From Nonomuraea glycinis (lineage in GTDB: Bacteria; Actinomycetota; Actinomycetes; Streptosporangiales; Streptosporangiaceae): a stretch of 64,000 nt of DNA. The notes under the pieces are model-generated. The model was not told the DNA's origin. It saw only the letters and a list, made by a program, of their open reading frames with translations, and made no database searches. Positions 25,277-34,406 of this stretch are shown here, piece after piece; position 1 is the stretch's first letter; each line of letters begins with the position of its first letter. The stretch is taken from positions 1 through 64,000 of the forward strand of contig NZ_BMNK01000028.1 of the NCBI RefSeq assembly GCF_014646515.1, read 5' to 3'. The translations under genes and the position numbers were made by a program.

Positions 25277-26671
25277 TCAGCGGGCCGCGGGCTGCGGGCT
25301 CGAGGACTCCTGCTGGGCCGCGGCGGCCCGGCGCTGCAGGGCGGCGATGATCCCGGCGGGGTCCACCGTGCCGTAACCGTAGTCGTAGTCGAACCCGACC
25401 TCGCTGCGGTCCTCGGCGGTGCGGCGCAGCAGGGCGCGGAGCTGGGCGGGTGAGAGCCGGGAGGACGGCCAGCGGGTGCGGATCGCGGCGACGAGCCCGG
25501 CGGCGACGGGCGTCGCGGCCGAGGTGCCGGAGTCCGGGCTGTCCGGGCCGAGCGCCCTGGAACCGGCGAAGTGGGTGTAGGCGCACACGTCCGGCTTGCG
25601 GGCGCTCAACCGGCCAGGCCCCTGCGAGGAGTAGCCGACCCGGTGGCCGTTGACGTCGATCCCGCCGATCGACAGCGCGCGGGGGTGGGAGTTGGCGCCG
25701 GTGATGGGCCGGTCGGGGTAGGCGCATCGGCGGTCCATGCAGTCGCGCCCGCAGTTGCCCGCCGCGAACAGCACGTCGGCCCCCGCCTGGTCGAGGCTGG
25801 CGACCATGAGGTTGAACGGGTGCGCCGCGTTGTCGGAGTAGTTGCCCGGATGGCCCACGGGGAAGTCCCACTCGGGGGAGAACGACCCCCACGAGTTGGT
25901 GATCACGAGCGCCCTGGTCTCGGCGGGCTGACCGGCGAGGATCGTGCGCAGGTGGGCGAAGGCGGCGACCGCGTCGGACAGCAGCCCGTCGAGCGCCGAG
26001 CCGCCGGGCCGGGTGGAGCGCAGCAGCGGGATGTCGATGAGCGACGCCTGCGGGGCGCCGATGAGCACGTCGAAGGCGCACATCGTGCCGTGGTCGACCT
26101 CGGCGTGGCCGGGCCGGCCGGGCACCCCGGCCGGGCTCCAGCTCAGCGCGGCGTCGAGGGTGACGTCCCGGCCGAGCTGCCTGGCCACGTGGGCGGTGTT
26201 GATGCCGGTGTCGAGCACGGCGACCGGCACGCCGGCGCCGTGCAGCCCCTCGGCGTGCAGGCCGGGCACGTTGAGCAGCCGCTCCACGTCGTGCCAGGTG
26301 CCCACGGAGGCGTCGCCGCCGCAGGTGAGCGTGGTCTCCACGACGGGGTCGGCGAAGACGCCGACGACGTCGGGGCGCAGTGCGGGCAGCAGCGTCATCC
26401 GGGCGGTGATCTCGTCGTCGGAGATGGTGCCGCGGACCAGGACGGAGGCGTCCTCGGGGGACAGTGAGAAGTTGAGCGGCTGGTTGAGCGAGAGCGGGTC
26501 GCCACCGCCGCCGGCGGGCACCGGCCGGGGCAGGGCGACGGGGACGAAGGCGCTGTCGAGCTCGACTCCGGGCAGGCCGTCGGCGACATCGGCGGAGGTG
26601 GCGGTCATGCCGGGGTCGGCGACCGCCGCGACCAGATCGGGGGAGGGGCGAAGCTGGATGAGGACCCGCAT
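25277..26671 (-). CDS. S8-family (subtilisin-like) serine peptidase, no signal peptide
   Basis: The 464-residue protein has a complete triad: Asp in PVAVLDTGINTAHVA, His in VDHGTMCAFDVLIG and Ser in DSGTSAATPVAAGLV. The oxyanion Asn is in FAAGNCGRDCMDRRCAYPD, a Cys-rich insertion. The N-terminal 130 residues resemble no signal peptide or classical propeptide. The ATG at 26671 is chosen because residues upstream have no similarity. It may be cytoplasmic or leave the cell by another route. It converges on the ABC operon and is divergent from the membrane aminopropyltransferase-like gene. Confidence 0.85.
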   Translation of the reverse strand: MRVLIQLRPSPDLVAAVADPGMTATSADVADGLPGVELDSAFVPVALPRPVPAGGGGDPLSLNQPLNFSLSPEDASVLVRGTISDDEITARMTLLPALRPDVVGVFADPVVETTLTCGGDASVGTWHDVERLLNVPGLHAEGLHGAGVPVAVLDTGINTAHVARQLGRDVTLDAALSWSPAGVPGRPGHAEVDHGTMCAFDVLIGAPQASLIDIPLLRSTRPGGSALDGLLSDAVAAFAHLRTILAGQPAETRALVITNSWGSFSPEWDFPVGHPGNYSDNAAHPFNLMVASLDQAGADVLFAAGNCGRDCMDRRCAYPDRPITGANSHPRALSIGGIDVNGHRVGYSSQGPGRLSARKPDVCAYTHFAGSRALGPDSPDSGTSAATPVAAGLVAAIRTRWPSSRLSPAQLRALLRRTAEDRSEVGFDYDYGYGTVDPAGIIAALQRRAAAAQQESSSPQPAAR

Positions 26672-26869
26672 GATTGACCACCGAGCGACTATGGGGGAAA
26701 GAACCTTCCCCACATTCCTCCATTCCAGCCCGCCGCGTCCAGCGCCACTTAAGGCATTTGACCTGCTAAAACGTCACAAATTCCGGCGATTTCCACAGTA
26801 ATTATTTCTCGGCGTCCCCGGCTTTCTTGACCTTGCGGGCCGGGGCGTCGCTCAATACGGTGAGTCATC

Positions 26870-28903
26870 ATGACGCTCCAGGAGCAGAAGGCGGTCGGCG
26901 GCGGCACGAGCTCGCACTGGCTGGCGGTGCGCCCCCGATTGATCCTCGCCAGTGCCTTCATGCTCTTCCTCGAGCTCGCGCTGATCAGGTGGACCGGATC
27001 CAACATCGTCCATCTGAGTTATTTCACCAATTTCGTGCTGCTCGGCTCATTCCTCGGCATCGGACTCGGATTCCTGCGCGTCGGCAGATCCACGCGGCAG
27101 CCCTATTACTCGCCGGTCGTGCTGTTCGGCCTCGTGCTCGTCGTGCTCACGTTCCCCGTGACGGTGGACCGCTCCTCCGAGGACGTCCTCTACTGGACCA
27201 GCCTCGGCACCACCGGCCCGCCCGCCTGGCTGATCCTGCCGGTGATCTTCTGCGCGGCGGCCGTGGTGCTCATGGGGCCCGCCGAGCTGGTCGGCCGGTG
27301 CTTCCCCGAGCTGCCCCGGCTGGAGGCCTACCGCTACGACCTGATCGGCAGCCTCACCGGCATCGCCGCCTTCACCGCGCTGTCCTTCCTCAGCGCGCCG
27401 CCCGTCTTCTGGGGGCTGATCGCCGCCCTCGCCTACGGGCTGCTGCTGGTGCCCCGGCCGCGCGTGCCGTACCTCGCGCTGGTGACCCTGCCCTCGCTCG
27501 CCGTCGTCGGCCTGCTGCTGGCCGAGACGCTCACCGCGGGCGCGATCTGGTCGCCCTACTACAAGGTCACCACCAGGGCGCTGGAGATCCTCGGCGTGCC
27601 GGTGACCGACATCTCGGTCAACGGCATCCCGCACCAGCAGGCCGCGCCCGCCGCCGCCCGCCTGCAGTGGGAGGGCCAGTACGGCCTGCCGTACGAACGG
27701 GCCGTGGCGGCCCCGCAGGACGTGCTGATCGTGGGCGCGGGCAGCGGCACCGACGTGGCCATCGCGCTGTCCAAGGGCGCCCGCCGGGTCGACGCCGTCG
27801 AGATCGATCCCAAACTGCGCGAGCTCGGCGGCTCGGAGCACCCCGACCGGCCGTACGACGACCCTCGCGTCACCACCCACGTCACCGACGGGCGCGCCTT
27901 CCTGGAGCGCACCGACCGCCGCTACGACCTCATCCTGTTCGCGCTGCCCGACTCGCTCACCCTGGTGTCCGGAGCCAGCTCGCTGCGGCTGGAGAGCTAC
28001 CTGTTCACCCCGGAGGCCATGCGGGCCGCCCGCGAGCACCTCAAGCCCGGCGGCGCCTTCTCGATGTACAACTACTACCGCGAGAGCTGGCTCGTCGACC
28101 GGCTCGCCGGCACGGTGCAGAGCGCGTTCGGGCACAAGCCGTGCGTGGACGTGGTCAGCGTCAGCGGCCAGCAGGCCGTCATCACGGCGGGCGCGACCCC
28201 CGCGGCCCAGCGCTGCGCCGGCCCGTGGGCGGGCGCGGCCGCCGGGACCCCGCCGCCCGCCGGTGACGACCGCCCCTTCCTCTACCTGAAGGACCGCACG
28301 ATCCCGGCGATCTACCTCATCACCCTGGGCCTGATCCTGCTGGTCAGCCTGCTGGCCGTGCGCATGGTCGCCGGCCCCTACCGCCGGATGCGGCCCTACG
28401 CCGACCTGTTCCTGCTCGGGGTGGCGTTCCTGCTGCTGGAGACCAAGAGCGTCACCGGCTTCGCGCTGTTGTTCGGCACCACCTGGGTGGTCAACGCGAT
28501 CGTCTTCGCCGGGGTGCTCGTGGCGGTGCTCGCCGCCGTGGAGGTGACCCGCCGCTGGCGCACCCCGCCGCTGCCCGCGATGTACGGCGTGCTGTTCGCG
28601 GGCCTGGTGCTGGCCTGGCTGGTGCCCAACGCGTGGCTGCTGTCGCTCCCGCTGCCGCTGCGCGCGGTGGTGGCCGTCACGGTCGCGTTCCTGCCGATCT
28701 TCGCGGCCAACGTGGTGTTCGCCAAGCGGTTCGCCGACTCGGCGGACGCCACCACGTCCTTCGGCGCCAACCTGCTGGGCGCGATGGTGGGCGGCTGCCT
28801 GGAGTATCTCGCGCTCGTGATCGGCTATCAGGCGCTGCTCATCGTGGCGGCCCTGCTTTACCTCGGCGCGTTCGCCCTGTTGCCCAGACGAGCCCTCGCC
28901 TGA
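26870..28903 (+). CDS. Membrane protein with embedded spermidine-synthase-like domain
   Basis: The 677-residue protein begins with about seven membrane spans. A Rossmann methyltransferase-fold domain follows: VLIVGAGSGTDVAIALSKGA, VDAVEIDPKLRELG, HVTDGRAFLERTDRRYDLIL and FALPDSLTLVSG. About seven more spans close the protein. This fits the membrane-linked polyamine aminopropyltransferase-like proteins. The core D-x-x-D of true spermidine synthases is replaced by ALPDS, so another small-molecule transfer is possible. There is no strong ribosome site before the ATG at 26870. Confidence 0.8.
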   Translation: MTLQEQKAVGGGTSSHWLAVRPRLILASAFMLFLELALIRWTGSNIVHLSYFTNFVLLGSFLGIGLGFLRVGRSTRQPYYSPVVLFGLVLVVLTFPVTVDRSSEDVLYWTSLGTTGPPAWLILPVIFCAAAVVLMGPAELVGRCFPELPRLEAYRYDLIGSLTGIAAFTALSFLSAPPVFWGLIAALAYGLLLVPRPRVPYLALVTLPSLAVVGLLLAETLTAGAIWSPYYKVTTRALEILGVPVTDISVNGIPHQQAAPAAARLQWEGQYGLPYERAVAAPQDVLIVGAGSGTDVAIALSKGARRVDAVEIDPKLRELGGSEHPDRPYDDPRVTTHVTDGRAFLERTDRRYDLILFALPDSLTLVSGASSLRLESYLFTPEAMRAAREHLKPGGAFSMYNYYRESWLVDRLAGTVQSAFGHKPCVDVVSVSGQQAVITAGATPAAQRCAGPWAGAAAGTPPPAGDDRPFLYLKDRTIPAIYLITLGLILLVSLLAVRMVAGPYRRMRPYADLFLLGVAFLLLETKSVTGFALLFGTTWVVNAIVFAGVLVAVLAAVEVTRRWRTPPLPAMYGVLFAGLVLAWLVPNAWLLSLPLPLRAVVAVTVAFLPIFAANVVFAKRFADSADATTSFGANLLGAMVGGCLEYLALVIGYQALLIVAALLYLGAFALLPRRALA

Positions 28904-29174
28904 AGCCCGCGCTGGACGGGGTTTGCCGGGTCGCATCCTGCTTGACCTGGCCTTTTGGGAATGTTGGCGGTAGTGTCGCCGTTGTAAACATCTGAGCGCC
29001 TGAGTCCGGCCCGGCGGTTTTCCTCCCGGTTAACGAGTGACCATGGCGACTCCCGTCCAGCACCTCCTCCGCAGTGTGGCCCGTGTGCCCCGCCGAGGTG
29101 CTCCGCTGTAGCCCTTCGCGAGCGTACGGCCGCGTGCCGTACCCGCGATGCCTCATATCCCAGGAGGAATCCGC

Positions 29175-29861
29175 ATGACCATCTCCAGCACCCTGCGCAC
29201 ATTCCGAGCGGGCGCGCTGCTGGCCATGGCCACCGCCGTGGCGGCCGTAGGCTTCTCCGGCCCCGCGCAGGCAGACGACTTCACCTACGGTCAGGACGTC
29301 TCCAACTACCAGCCCCAGCACGACTGGGCCACCAGCGGCGCCGACTTCGGCATCGTCAAGGCCACCGAGGGTCTGGACTTCAAGGACCCGACCTTCGCCC
29401 GCCACTGGAAAGAGCTGGACAAGAACAAGGTCGCGCGTGGCGCCTACCACTTCGGCCATCCGGCCAACGACCCCGTCGTCGAGGCCGACTACTTCCTGGC
29501 GGCCGTGAACGGCCAGCAGGGCAAGCCCGGCGACCTGCTCGCCCTCGACCTGGAGACCAGCGACGGCCAGTCCACCGCCCACGTCAACGCCTGGGCCAAG
29601 AAGTGGCTGGAGCGCGTCACCGCCAAGACCGGCGTCAAGCCGCTGTTCTACAGCAGCCAGGCCTTCGCCGACCAGTACGGCCACGGCCTCGGCCAGTATC
29701 CCCTCTGGCTCGCCAACTACGGCAAGGCCAAGGGCACGGTCACCCCGCCGGCCGACTGGAAGTCCTGGGCCATCCACCAGTACTCCGACAACCCCGTGGA
29801 CCAGAACGTGTCCGCGCTGACCATCAAGGACCTGCGCGCCCTGGGCCGCCCGGCGGTGTGA
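29175..29861 (+). CDS. Secreted GH25 lysozyme
   Basis: The 228-residue enzyme should cleave muramyl bonds of peptidoglycan. A signal peptide ends AVGFSGPAQADD. The GH25 domain shows the first catalytic Asp in YGQDVSNYQ, then FGIVKATEGLDFKDPTFARH, GAYHFGHPAND and the Asp/Glu pair in LALDLETSDG, and finishes with WAIHQYSD. AGGAGGAA precedes the ATG at 29175. The gene is alone; a hairpin follows it. The 270 bases upstream hold no gene or recognisable riboswitch. Confidence 0.93.
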   Translation: MTISSTLRTFRAGALLAMATAVAAVGFSGPAQADDFTYGQDVSNYQPQHDWATSGADFGIVKATEGLDFKDPTFARHWKELDKNKVARGAYHFGHPANDPVVEADYFLAAVNGQQGKPGDLLALDLETSDGQSTAHVNAWAKKWLERVTAKTGVKPLFYSSQAFADQYGHGLGQYPLWLANYGKAKGTVTPPADWKSWAIHQYSDNPVDQNVSALTIKDLRALGRPAV

Positions 29862-29915
29862 TCCGGCGGCCTCGGGCCCGCGGAGTGATCCGGCGGCCTC
29901 AGGCCCGCCATGACC

Positions 29916-29950
29916 GGCCCAGGGGCGGACGCCGGGTCCGCTCCTGGGCC
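29916..29950. terminator. Bidirectional terminator between lysozyme and LCP genes
   Basis: GGCCCAGGGGCGGAC pairs with GTCCGCTCCTGGGCC (14 of 15 pairs plus one G-U) around a 5-base loop, between two converging genes. Confidence 0.75.
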
Positions 29951-29964
29951 TGCTGCTTCCTTCC

Positions 29965-31689
29965 TCAGAGGCCGCAGGCTTCGTTGAGTGAGGTGGCGCC
30001 GGCCTTCTGCGTCTTGCGGGTGGGCGTCGCCGTCGGCCTGGCGGCCGCCGTCCCCGGTGGCGTCGCGGTGGCCGTCGGGACGCCGGGGGAGGCGGCCACG
30101 TCGGCGGTCCGCGCCCGGCGGGCCGGCTTCAGGGAGTCCTGGATCGCCTTGGCCGACGCCTTGCGGATCTTGACCCAGTCGGGGTTGCCCGGCCAGTAGT
30201 CAGGGGGCACGAACTGCAGGCTGGTGATCTTCGCGTCCTTGACCTTGAGCGCCAGGGGGACCAGGGGCTCGAGGAGTTCCTGCGGGATGTTGGTCTGCGC
30301 CAGCCTCTTGGTCGCCCTGGCGAGGTTGCTGAAGTTCCGCAGAATCACATCCGGCGTGGCCTGCTGCGCGAACGCGGCGATGACGCAGCGCTGGCGGCTC
30401 ATCCGGTTGAAGTCGTCGCTCTCCACGCGGGACCGGCCGTACCACAGGGTCTCCTCGCCGGACAGTCGCTGGGTGCCCGCCTTGATGGTGCCCGCGGTGC
30501 CGTAGTGGCCGCCCCACTTGATGTCCCGCTCGACGCGGATCTTCAGACCGCCGATCGCGTCCACCAGGTCGGCGAAGCCGTACATGTTCACCATGGCGTA
30601 ATAGTCGATCTTGAGGCCGAGGGTGTGGCCGATGGCGTCCATGAGCGCTCGCGGGCCCTTGTTCTTGCCGCCGGCGAGGTCCGGGTGGTCGGTGGCGTAC
30701 TGCCACACCTCGTTGAGCAGGCCGCCCTGCGGCAGTTCCGCCATGAAGCCGTTGGGGAACTGCTTGCGCAGCGGTGAGGACGGGGGGAAGTGCACATGCT
30801 GCAGGTTGCGCGGCAGGCTGTACAGCACGGTGGCGCCGGTCGCGAGGTCCACGCTGGCCACGTTCATGCTGTCGGTGCGCACGCCGGTGCGGTTGCCCGC
30901 CGCGTCACCGCCGATCAGCAGGAAGTTCACCCGATTCTTGCCGTTCCAGGGGTCATCTTCCTTGATCGGCGCGATGTCCGGGTCGTCCGCGGCGCTGCGG
31001 AAGATGTTCTGCATCGCGTCACTGCCCGCCTGCACGGTGGTGGCCGCCAAGGCGAACGGCGCCATCACCGCCACGCACACCACGCCCACCACGATGCCGG
31101 AGACGATCTGACCTTGCTGGTTCAGCCTGTTGGGGCCGAGCGCGATGTAGGAGGAGAGCACCAGCGCGAACCAGCAGAGCGCACCCAGCACCGCGAGGAC
31201 CGTCACCGTGGTGTGCACGCTGCTGCGCACGTAGATGCCCACGTTGTCCAGGGTGGACAGCACGAACGCCAGCGCGCCGAGCAGCACCACCGCGTAGATG
31301 CCGATGAGGATCAGGCCGGTACGGCGATGCCCGGCCCGCAGATGGGCGGTGCCGGGCACGACTATCGACAGCAGGGTCCAGCCGAGTATCGCGCCGGCGT
31401 TGGCCGGTCCGGCGGATCTGGACGCGCTCTTTCCGTCGCCGACCTTCTTGCCCTTGCCGAGGCCGGCGGCGGGCCTCTGGCCGGAGCCGGAGGGCTGCTT
31501 GGCGGAGCCGGGGGCCTGCTTGGCTGGGCCGGGGGCCTGCTTGGCGGAGCCGGAGGGCTGCTTGGCGGAGCCGGAGGGCTGCGGGCCGTCCTCCGCGGAG
31601 GACGGCTGACGGCTGGTAGGGCGCGGACGGCGAGGGGGACGGCGTTTCCTACCGCCGGGCACGGTGTTATCCCCGTCGCGCTTGCTCAC
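29965..31689 (-). CDS. LytR-CpsA-Psr (LCP) family cell-wall glycopolymer ligase
   Basis: The 574-residue protein has a disordered N-terminus with a repeated KQPSGSA/KQAPGSA motif and about four membrane spans. The LCP domain follows: LLIGGDAAGNRTGVRTDSMN, SLPRNLQHVHFP, DYYAMVNMYGFADLVDAIGG and WYGRSRVESDDFNRMSRQR. LCP enzymes attach teichoic-acid or other polymers from a lipid carrier to peptidoglycan. The Asp and Arg residues of the active site are present. The GTG at 31689 follows GGAG; an upstream TTG-type frame has no support. The four-span N-terminal part is longer than in most LCP proteins. Confidence 0.9.
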   Translation of the reverse strand: MSKRDGDNTVPGGRKRRPPRRPRPTSRQPSSAEDGPQPSGSAKQPSGSAKQAPGPAKQAPGSAKQPSGSGQRPAAGLGKGKKVGDGKSASRSAGPANAGAILGWTLLSIVVPGTAHLRAGHRRTGLILIGIYAVVLLGALAFVLSTLDNVGIYVRSSVHTTVTVLAVLGALCWFALVLSSYIALGPNRLNQQGQIVSGIVVGVVCVAVMAPFALAATTVQAGSDAMQNIFRSAADDPDIAPIKEDDPWNGKNRVNFLLIGGDAAGNRTGVRTDSMNVASVDLATGATVLYSLPRNLQHVHFPPSSPLRKQFPNGFMAELPQGGLLNEVWQYATDHPDLAGGKNKGPRALMDAIGHTLGLKIDYYAMVNMYGFADLVDAIGGLKIRVERDIKWGGHYGTAGTIKAGTQRLSGEETLWYGRSRVESDDFNRMSRQRCVIAAFAQQATPDVILRNFSNLARATKRLAQTNIPQELLEPLVPLALKVKDAKITSLQFVPPDYWPGNPDWVKIRKASAKAIQDSLKPARRARTADVAASPGVPTATATPPGTAAARPTATPTRKTQKAGATSLNEACGL

Positions 31690-31824
31690 ACTGGCTCCTT
31701 CGCACGCCCACCAGGCAGAACCCAAAGGTTTGCCCCCGTTTGACAGCAAGATTGCCAGGATTCTAGTCCCCATATATGGACATCAGAGACATGTACCCAA
31801 GCTGAGATGAACACCAGGTTGCCA

Positions 31825-33303
31825 TTAGGACGTCGTGGAGGAGGCCGCCATCCAGGTGTTGCACTGATATGCCTGGCTCTTCAGCCAGCCCTGCCGGAAC
31901 CACCTGTTGTTGTTCGTCCGCGAGCCATGGTCACGGGGAAAACCGGGGTAATCGCCCACCTGGCTGTAGAACCAGAACAAATTGCCGCGGTTGGCCGAGG
32001 TGACCGGATAAGTGCCGGCCACCGACCTCATCCACATGCCGCCGAAGCAGGTGGCCTGCAACTCCATGCGCCTGTTGAGCGCCAGCTTGCCGCTCCGGCT
32101 CGACGAGTCGATCGTCTGCGCCCACCACGAGTCCATCAGCCCGGTCACGTTCTGCACGTGGTGGCCGTACTCGTGGGCCATCATGCTGATGATGCCGCCG
32201 TGCCAGGAGATGATCTGGCCGTACCCACGGGCGTTGCCGTTGCCCTTGGCCATGGCCGTGGTGGAGGCGTAGATGGTGTTGTTGCGCGGGCAGTAGTAGG
32301 GCACCATGCTCCCCGCCGCCGGATAGTCGCCGCAGGCGCCCCTGCCGCGCCCGGCGACGATCGCGTAGTTCGGCGGGCTGAACGGGATGCCCTGCTTGCG
32401 CAGGATCTGCCCCCAGGCGTTGCCCATGCACCTGCCGGTCCTGAGGATGAGCGACTTGAGCTGGCTGTGGCTGTGGATGCTCACGTTGCCCGCCTGGCAG
32501 CGCAGCCTCGGCAGCGCGCCCGCCCGGTAGACGGTGTTGTTCTTCAGGCTCCTGTTGACCGTGACCTGAACCGGCGAGTCGTCCTGGCTCCGCGTCGGGC
32601 TGGGCTCGGGGGTGGACTCCGGGGTGGACTCGGGGCTGGGGTCAGAGCTGGAGTCGGTGGTCGGCCTCGCGCTCGGGTCCCGGTCCGGCCGCCGCGTCGG
32701 CTCGTCGTACGGCGACAGCGTCGGGATCGCGATCGGCGTCGTCGTCCGTGACTCCTGGGCACCGTCGATCATCGCCGCGCCGACGACGATCAGCACGAAC
32801 AGCGCCGCCATCGAGCCGAACACGGTGCCGAGGATGGCCCCTGCCCCCATGCCCGGCTTCTTCCTCGGCGGCTGCGGCCACTGCCCGTACGGCCCCCGCC
32901 CCGGTGGCGGCGGAGGGGGCGGAGGCGGCGGCTGCTGCCACTGCGGCGGCGGGGGAGGGGGTGGGTAGGGCCGGCCTTGCGGAGGCGGGTAGGGGCTCCC
33001 CTGCGGGGGCTGCTGCGGGTACGGGTTCCCCGGCGGCGGCCCCTGCGGGTACGGATTCCCGTGCGGCGGCCCCTGCGGGTGCGGGTTCCCCGGCGGTGGC
33101 CCCTGCGGGTACGGATTCTCCTGCGGGTACGGATTTCCCTGCGGTGGGTAAGGATTGGCCGGCGCGTTGGGTGGGTACGGGTTGTTCGGCGGACGCCCGC
33201 CCGGTGCTTCGCCGTACCCCGGTGGGGGCCAAGGGCGCGAGGGTGGCCGCTGGGGCTGTCCTGGCCCCTGAGGCGCGGGAGGGTACTGCCCGTTGCCTGT
33301 CAC
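31825..33303 (-). CDS. Membrane-anchored neutral zinc metallopeptidase (YpfJ-like, PF04228)
   Basis: The 492-residue protein has a long cytoplasmic Pro/Tyr/Asn-rich region with PYPQGPPPGN-type repeats, one span (GAGAILGTVFGSMAALFVLI), a Ser/Pro linker and an extracellular peptidase domain. The zinc motif is HEYGH at residue 377, with the third ligand Glu in RMELQATCFGGMW near residue 414. Paired Cys may form disulfides. The start is a GTG at 33303. Proteins of this family are common in actinomycetes; their substrates are unknown. Confidence 0.88.
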   Translation of the reverse strand: MTGNGQYPPAPQGPGQPQRPPSRPWPPPGYGEAPGGRPPNNPYPPNAPANPYPPQGNPYPQENPYPQGPPPGNPHPQGPPHGNPYPQGPPPGNPYPQQPPQGSPYPPPQGRPYPPPPPPPQWQQPPPPPPPPPPGRGPYGQWPQPPRKKPGMGAGAILGTVFGSMAALFVLIVVGAAMIDGAQESRTTTPIAIPTLSPYDEPTRRPDRDPSARPTTDSSSDPSPESTPESTPEPSPTRSQDDSPVQVTVNRSLKNNTVYRAGALPRLRCQAGNVSIHSHSQLKSLILRTGRCMGNAWGQILRKQGIPFSPPNYAIVAGRGRGACGDYPAAGSMVPYYCPRNNTIYASTTAMAKGNGNARGYGQIISWHGGIISMMAHEYGHHVQNVTGLMDSWWAQTIDSSSRSGKLALNRRMELQATCFGGMWMRSVAGTYPVTSANRGNLFWFYSQVGDYPGFPRDHGSRTNNNRWFRQGWLKSQAYQCNTWMAASSTTS

Positions 33304-33505
33304 CGTGTCGCCCCTTAATGCGGTTTGTCCCCTAATGGGTGGCCAAGTGAGTCACTCATCGAAACTTTGCCAAATTTGGGGCAGAAGCATACTCATTTAT
33401 CACCCGTCACGGATGTAGCAGTGCTCGGTTACAGTCCGAAATCATTCGAGGTGATCTCCGCTATGTCCCCCACCGCGCGGCGGGCGTTGTCCTAGCTTCT
33501 TTGAC

Positions 33506-34378
33506 ATGAACCTCCAGCAGCTCCGCTATGTGGTCGCGACTGCGGAGCACCGCACCATGACCGACGCGGCCAGGTCGCTTTACATCGCACAACCTGCGCT
33601 TTCGCGTGCGATCCGGGATCTGGAGCGAGAGCTGGGCATGACGCTCTTCGCTCGCTCCGGGCGCGGTGTAGTGGTGACCGCACACGGCCGCCGGGTGGTG
33701 AAGCTGGCCAGGGAGGCGCTCGACGCGGTCCGCGAGATAGAGGGCCTGGCCCACCACGGCGGTCCCGCCGGGGAAGCCGAGCTTCGCATCGCCTCCACGC
33801 CCAGCCTCGAACCCGGCCTCGCAGGGCGGCTTCTGCCCGCCTACACCGCCGAGCACCCCGGCGTCCGCGTGCACATCGTGCGCTGCGACGGCCGTGATGC
33901 CGTGGTCAGTGCCATCAGGGACCAGCGGGCCGATCTCGGCCTGACGGACCTGCCGGTGCCCGGCGACCTCGTCACCCATCCCCTCGAACGCCAGGAGATC
34001 GTGCTGATCTCCCCTCCCGCCCTCGAACTGCCCAACCCCGTCCCGATGTGCCGTCTCGACGGCATGCGGCTGGCCCTGCCCGCGCGGGGCAGCGTCCGTC
34101 GCAGGGAACTGGAGGCGATGTTCGGCAAGTACGCGGTCAACCCCGTCGTGGTGCTCGAAACCGACGAGCGCAACGGCTGGCTGAACGCCGTACGCGCGGG
34201 CCAGGCCTCACTGCTCTGGTACCGCGGCATGGCCGAGCAGGCCGGCCGGGCCGGTCTGGTGGTCCGTTCGCTCGAACCCGCCGTGCGGCGCGTCATCGCC
34301 GTGGTGCACGCGCGCCGCCGCCTCCCGCTGATCGCCCAGGACTTCCTGGCGACGGCCGAGAAGGGCACCGCCGCCTAG
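33506..34378 (+). CDS. LysR-family transcriptional regulator
   Basis: A 290-residue regulator. The helix-turn-helix lies in MTDAARSLYIAQPALSRAIR and DLERELGMTLFARSGRGVVV, and a two-lobed effector domain follows. It is divergent from the metallopeptidase with 202 bases between them, and it converges on a histidine kinase. There is no adjacent metabolic gene, so its target is unclear. Confidence 0.9.
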   Translation: MNLQQLRYVVATAEHRTMTDAARSLYIAQPALSRAIRDLERELGMTLFARSGRGVVVTAHGRRVVKLAREALDAVREIEGLAHHGGPAGEAELRIASTPSLEPGLAGRLLPAYTAEHPGVRVHIVRCDGRDAVVSAIRDQRADLGLTDLPVPGDLVTHPLERQEIVLISPPALELPNPVPMCRLDGMRLALPARGSVRRRELEAMFGKYAVNPVVVLETDERNGWLNAVRAGQASLLWYRGMAEQAGRAGLVVRSLEPAVRRVIAVVHARRRLPLIAQDFLATAEKGTAA

Positions 34379-34406
34379 CGCGGTCGATCGCCGGATCCCG
34401 CACCGG

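Noticed and set aside
28904..29174. Possible riboswitch upstream of the lysozyme
   Set aside because: Cell-wall hydrolase genes of actinomycetes often have a c-di-AMP riboswitch, but I could not find its conserved core here.
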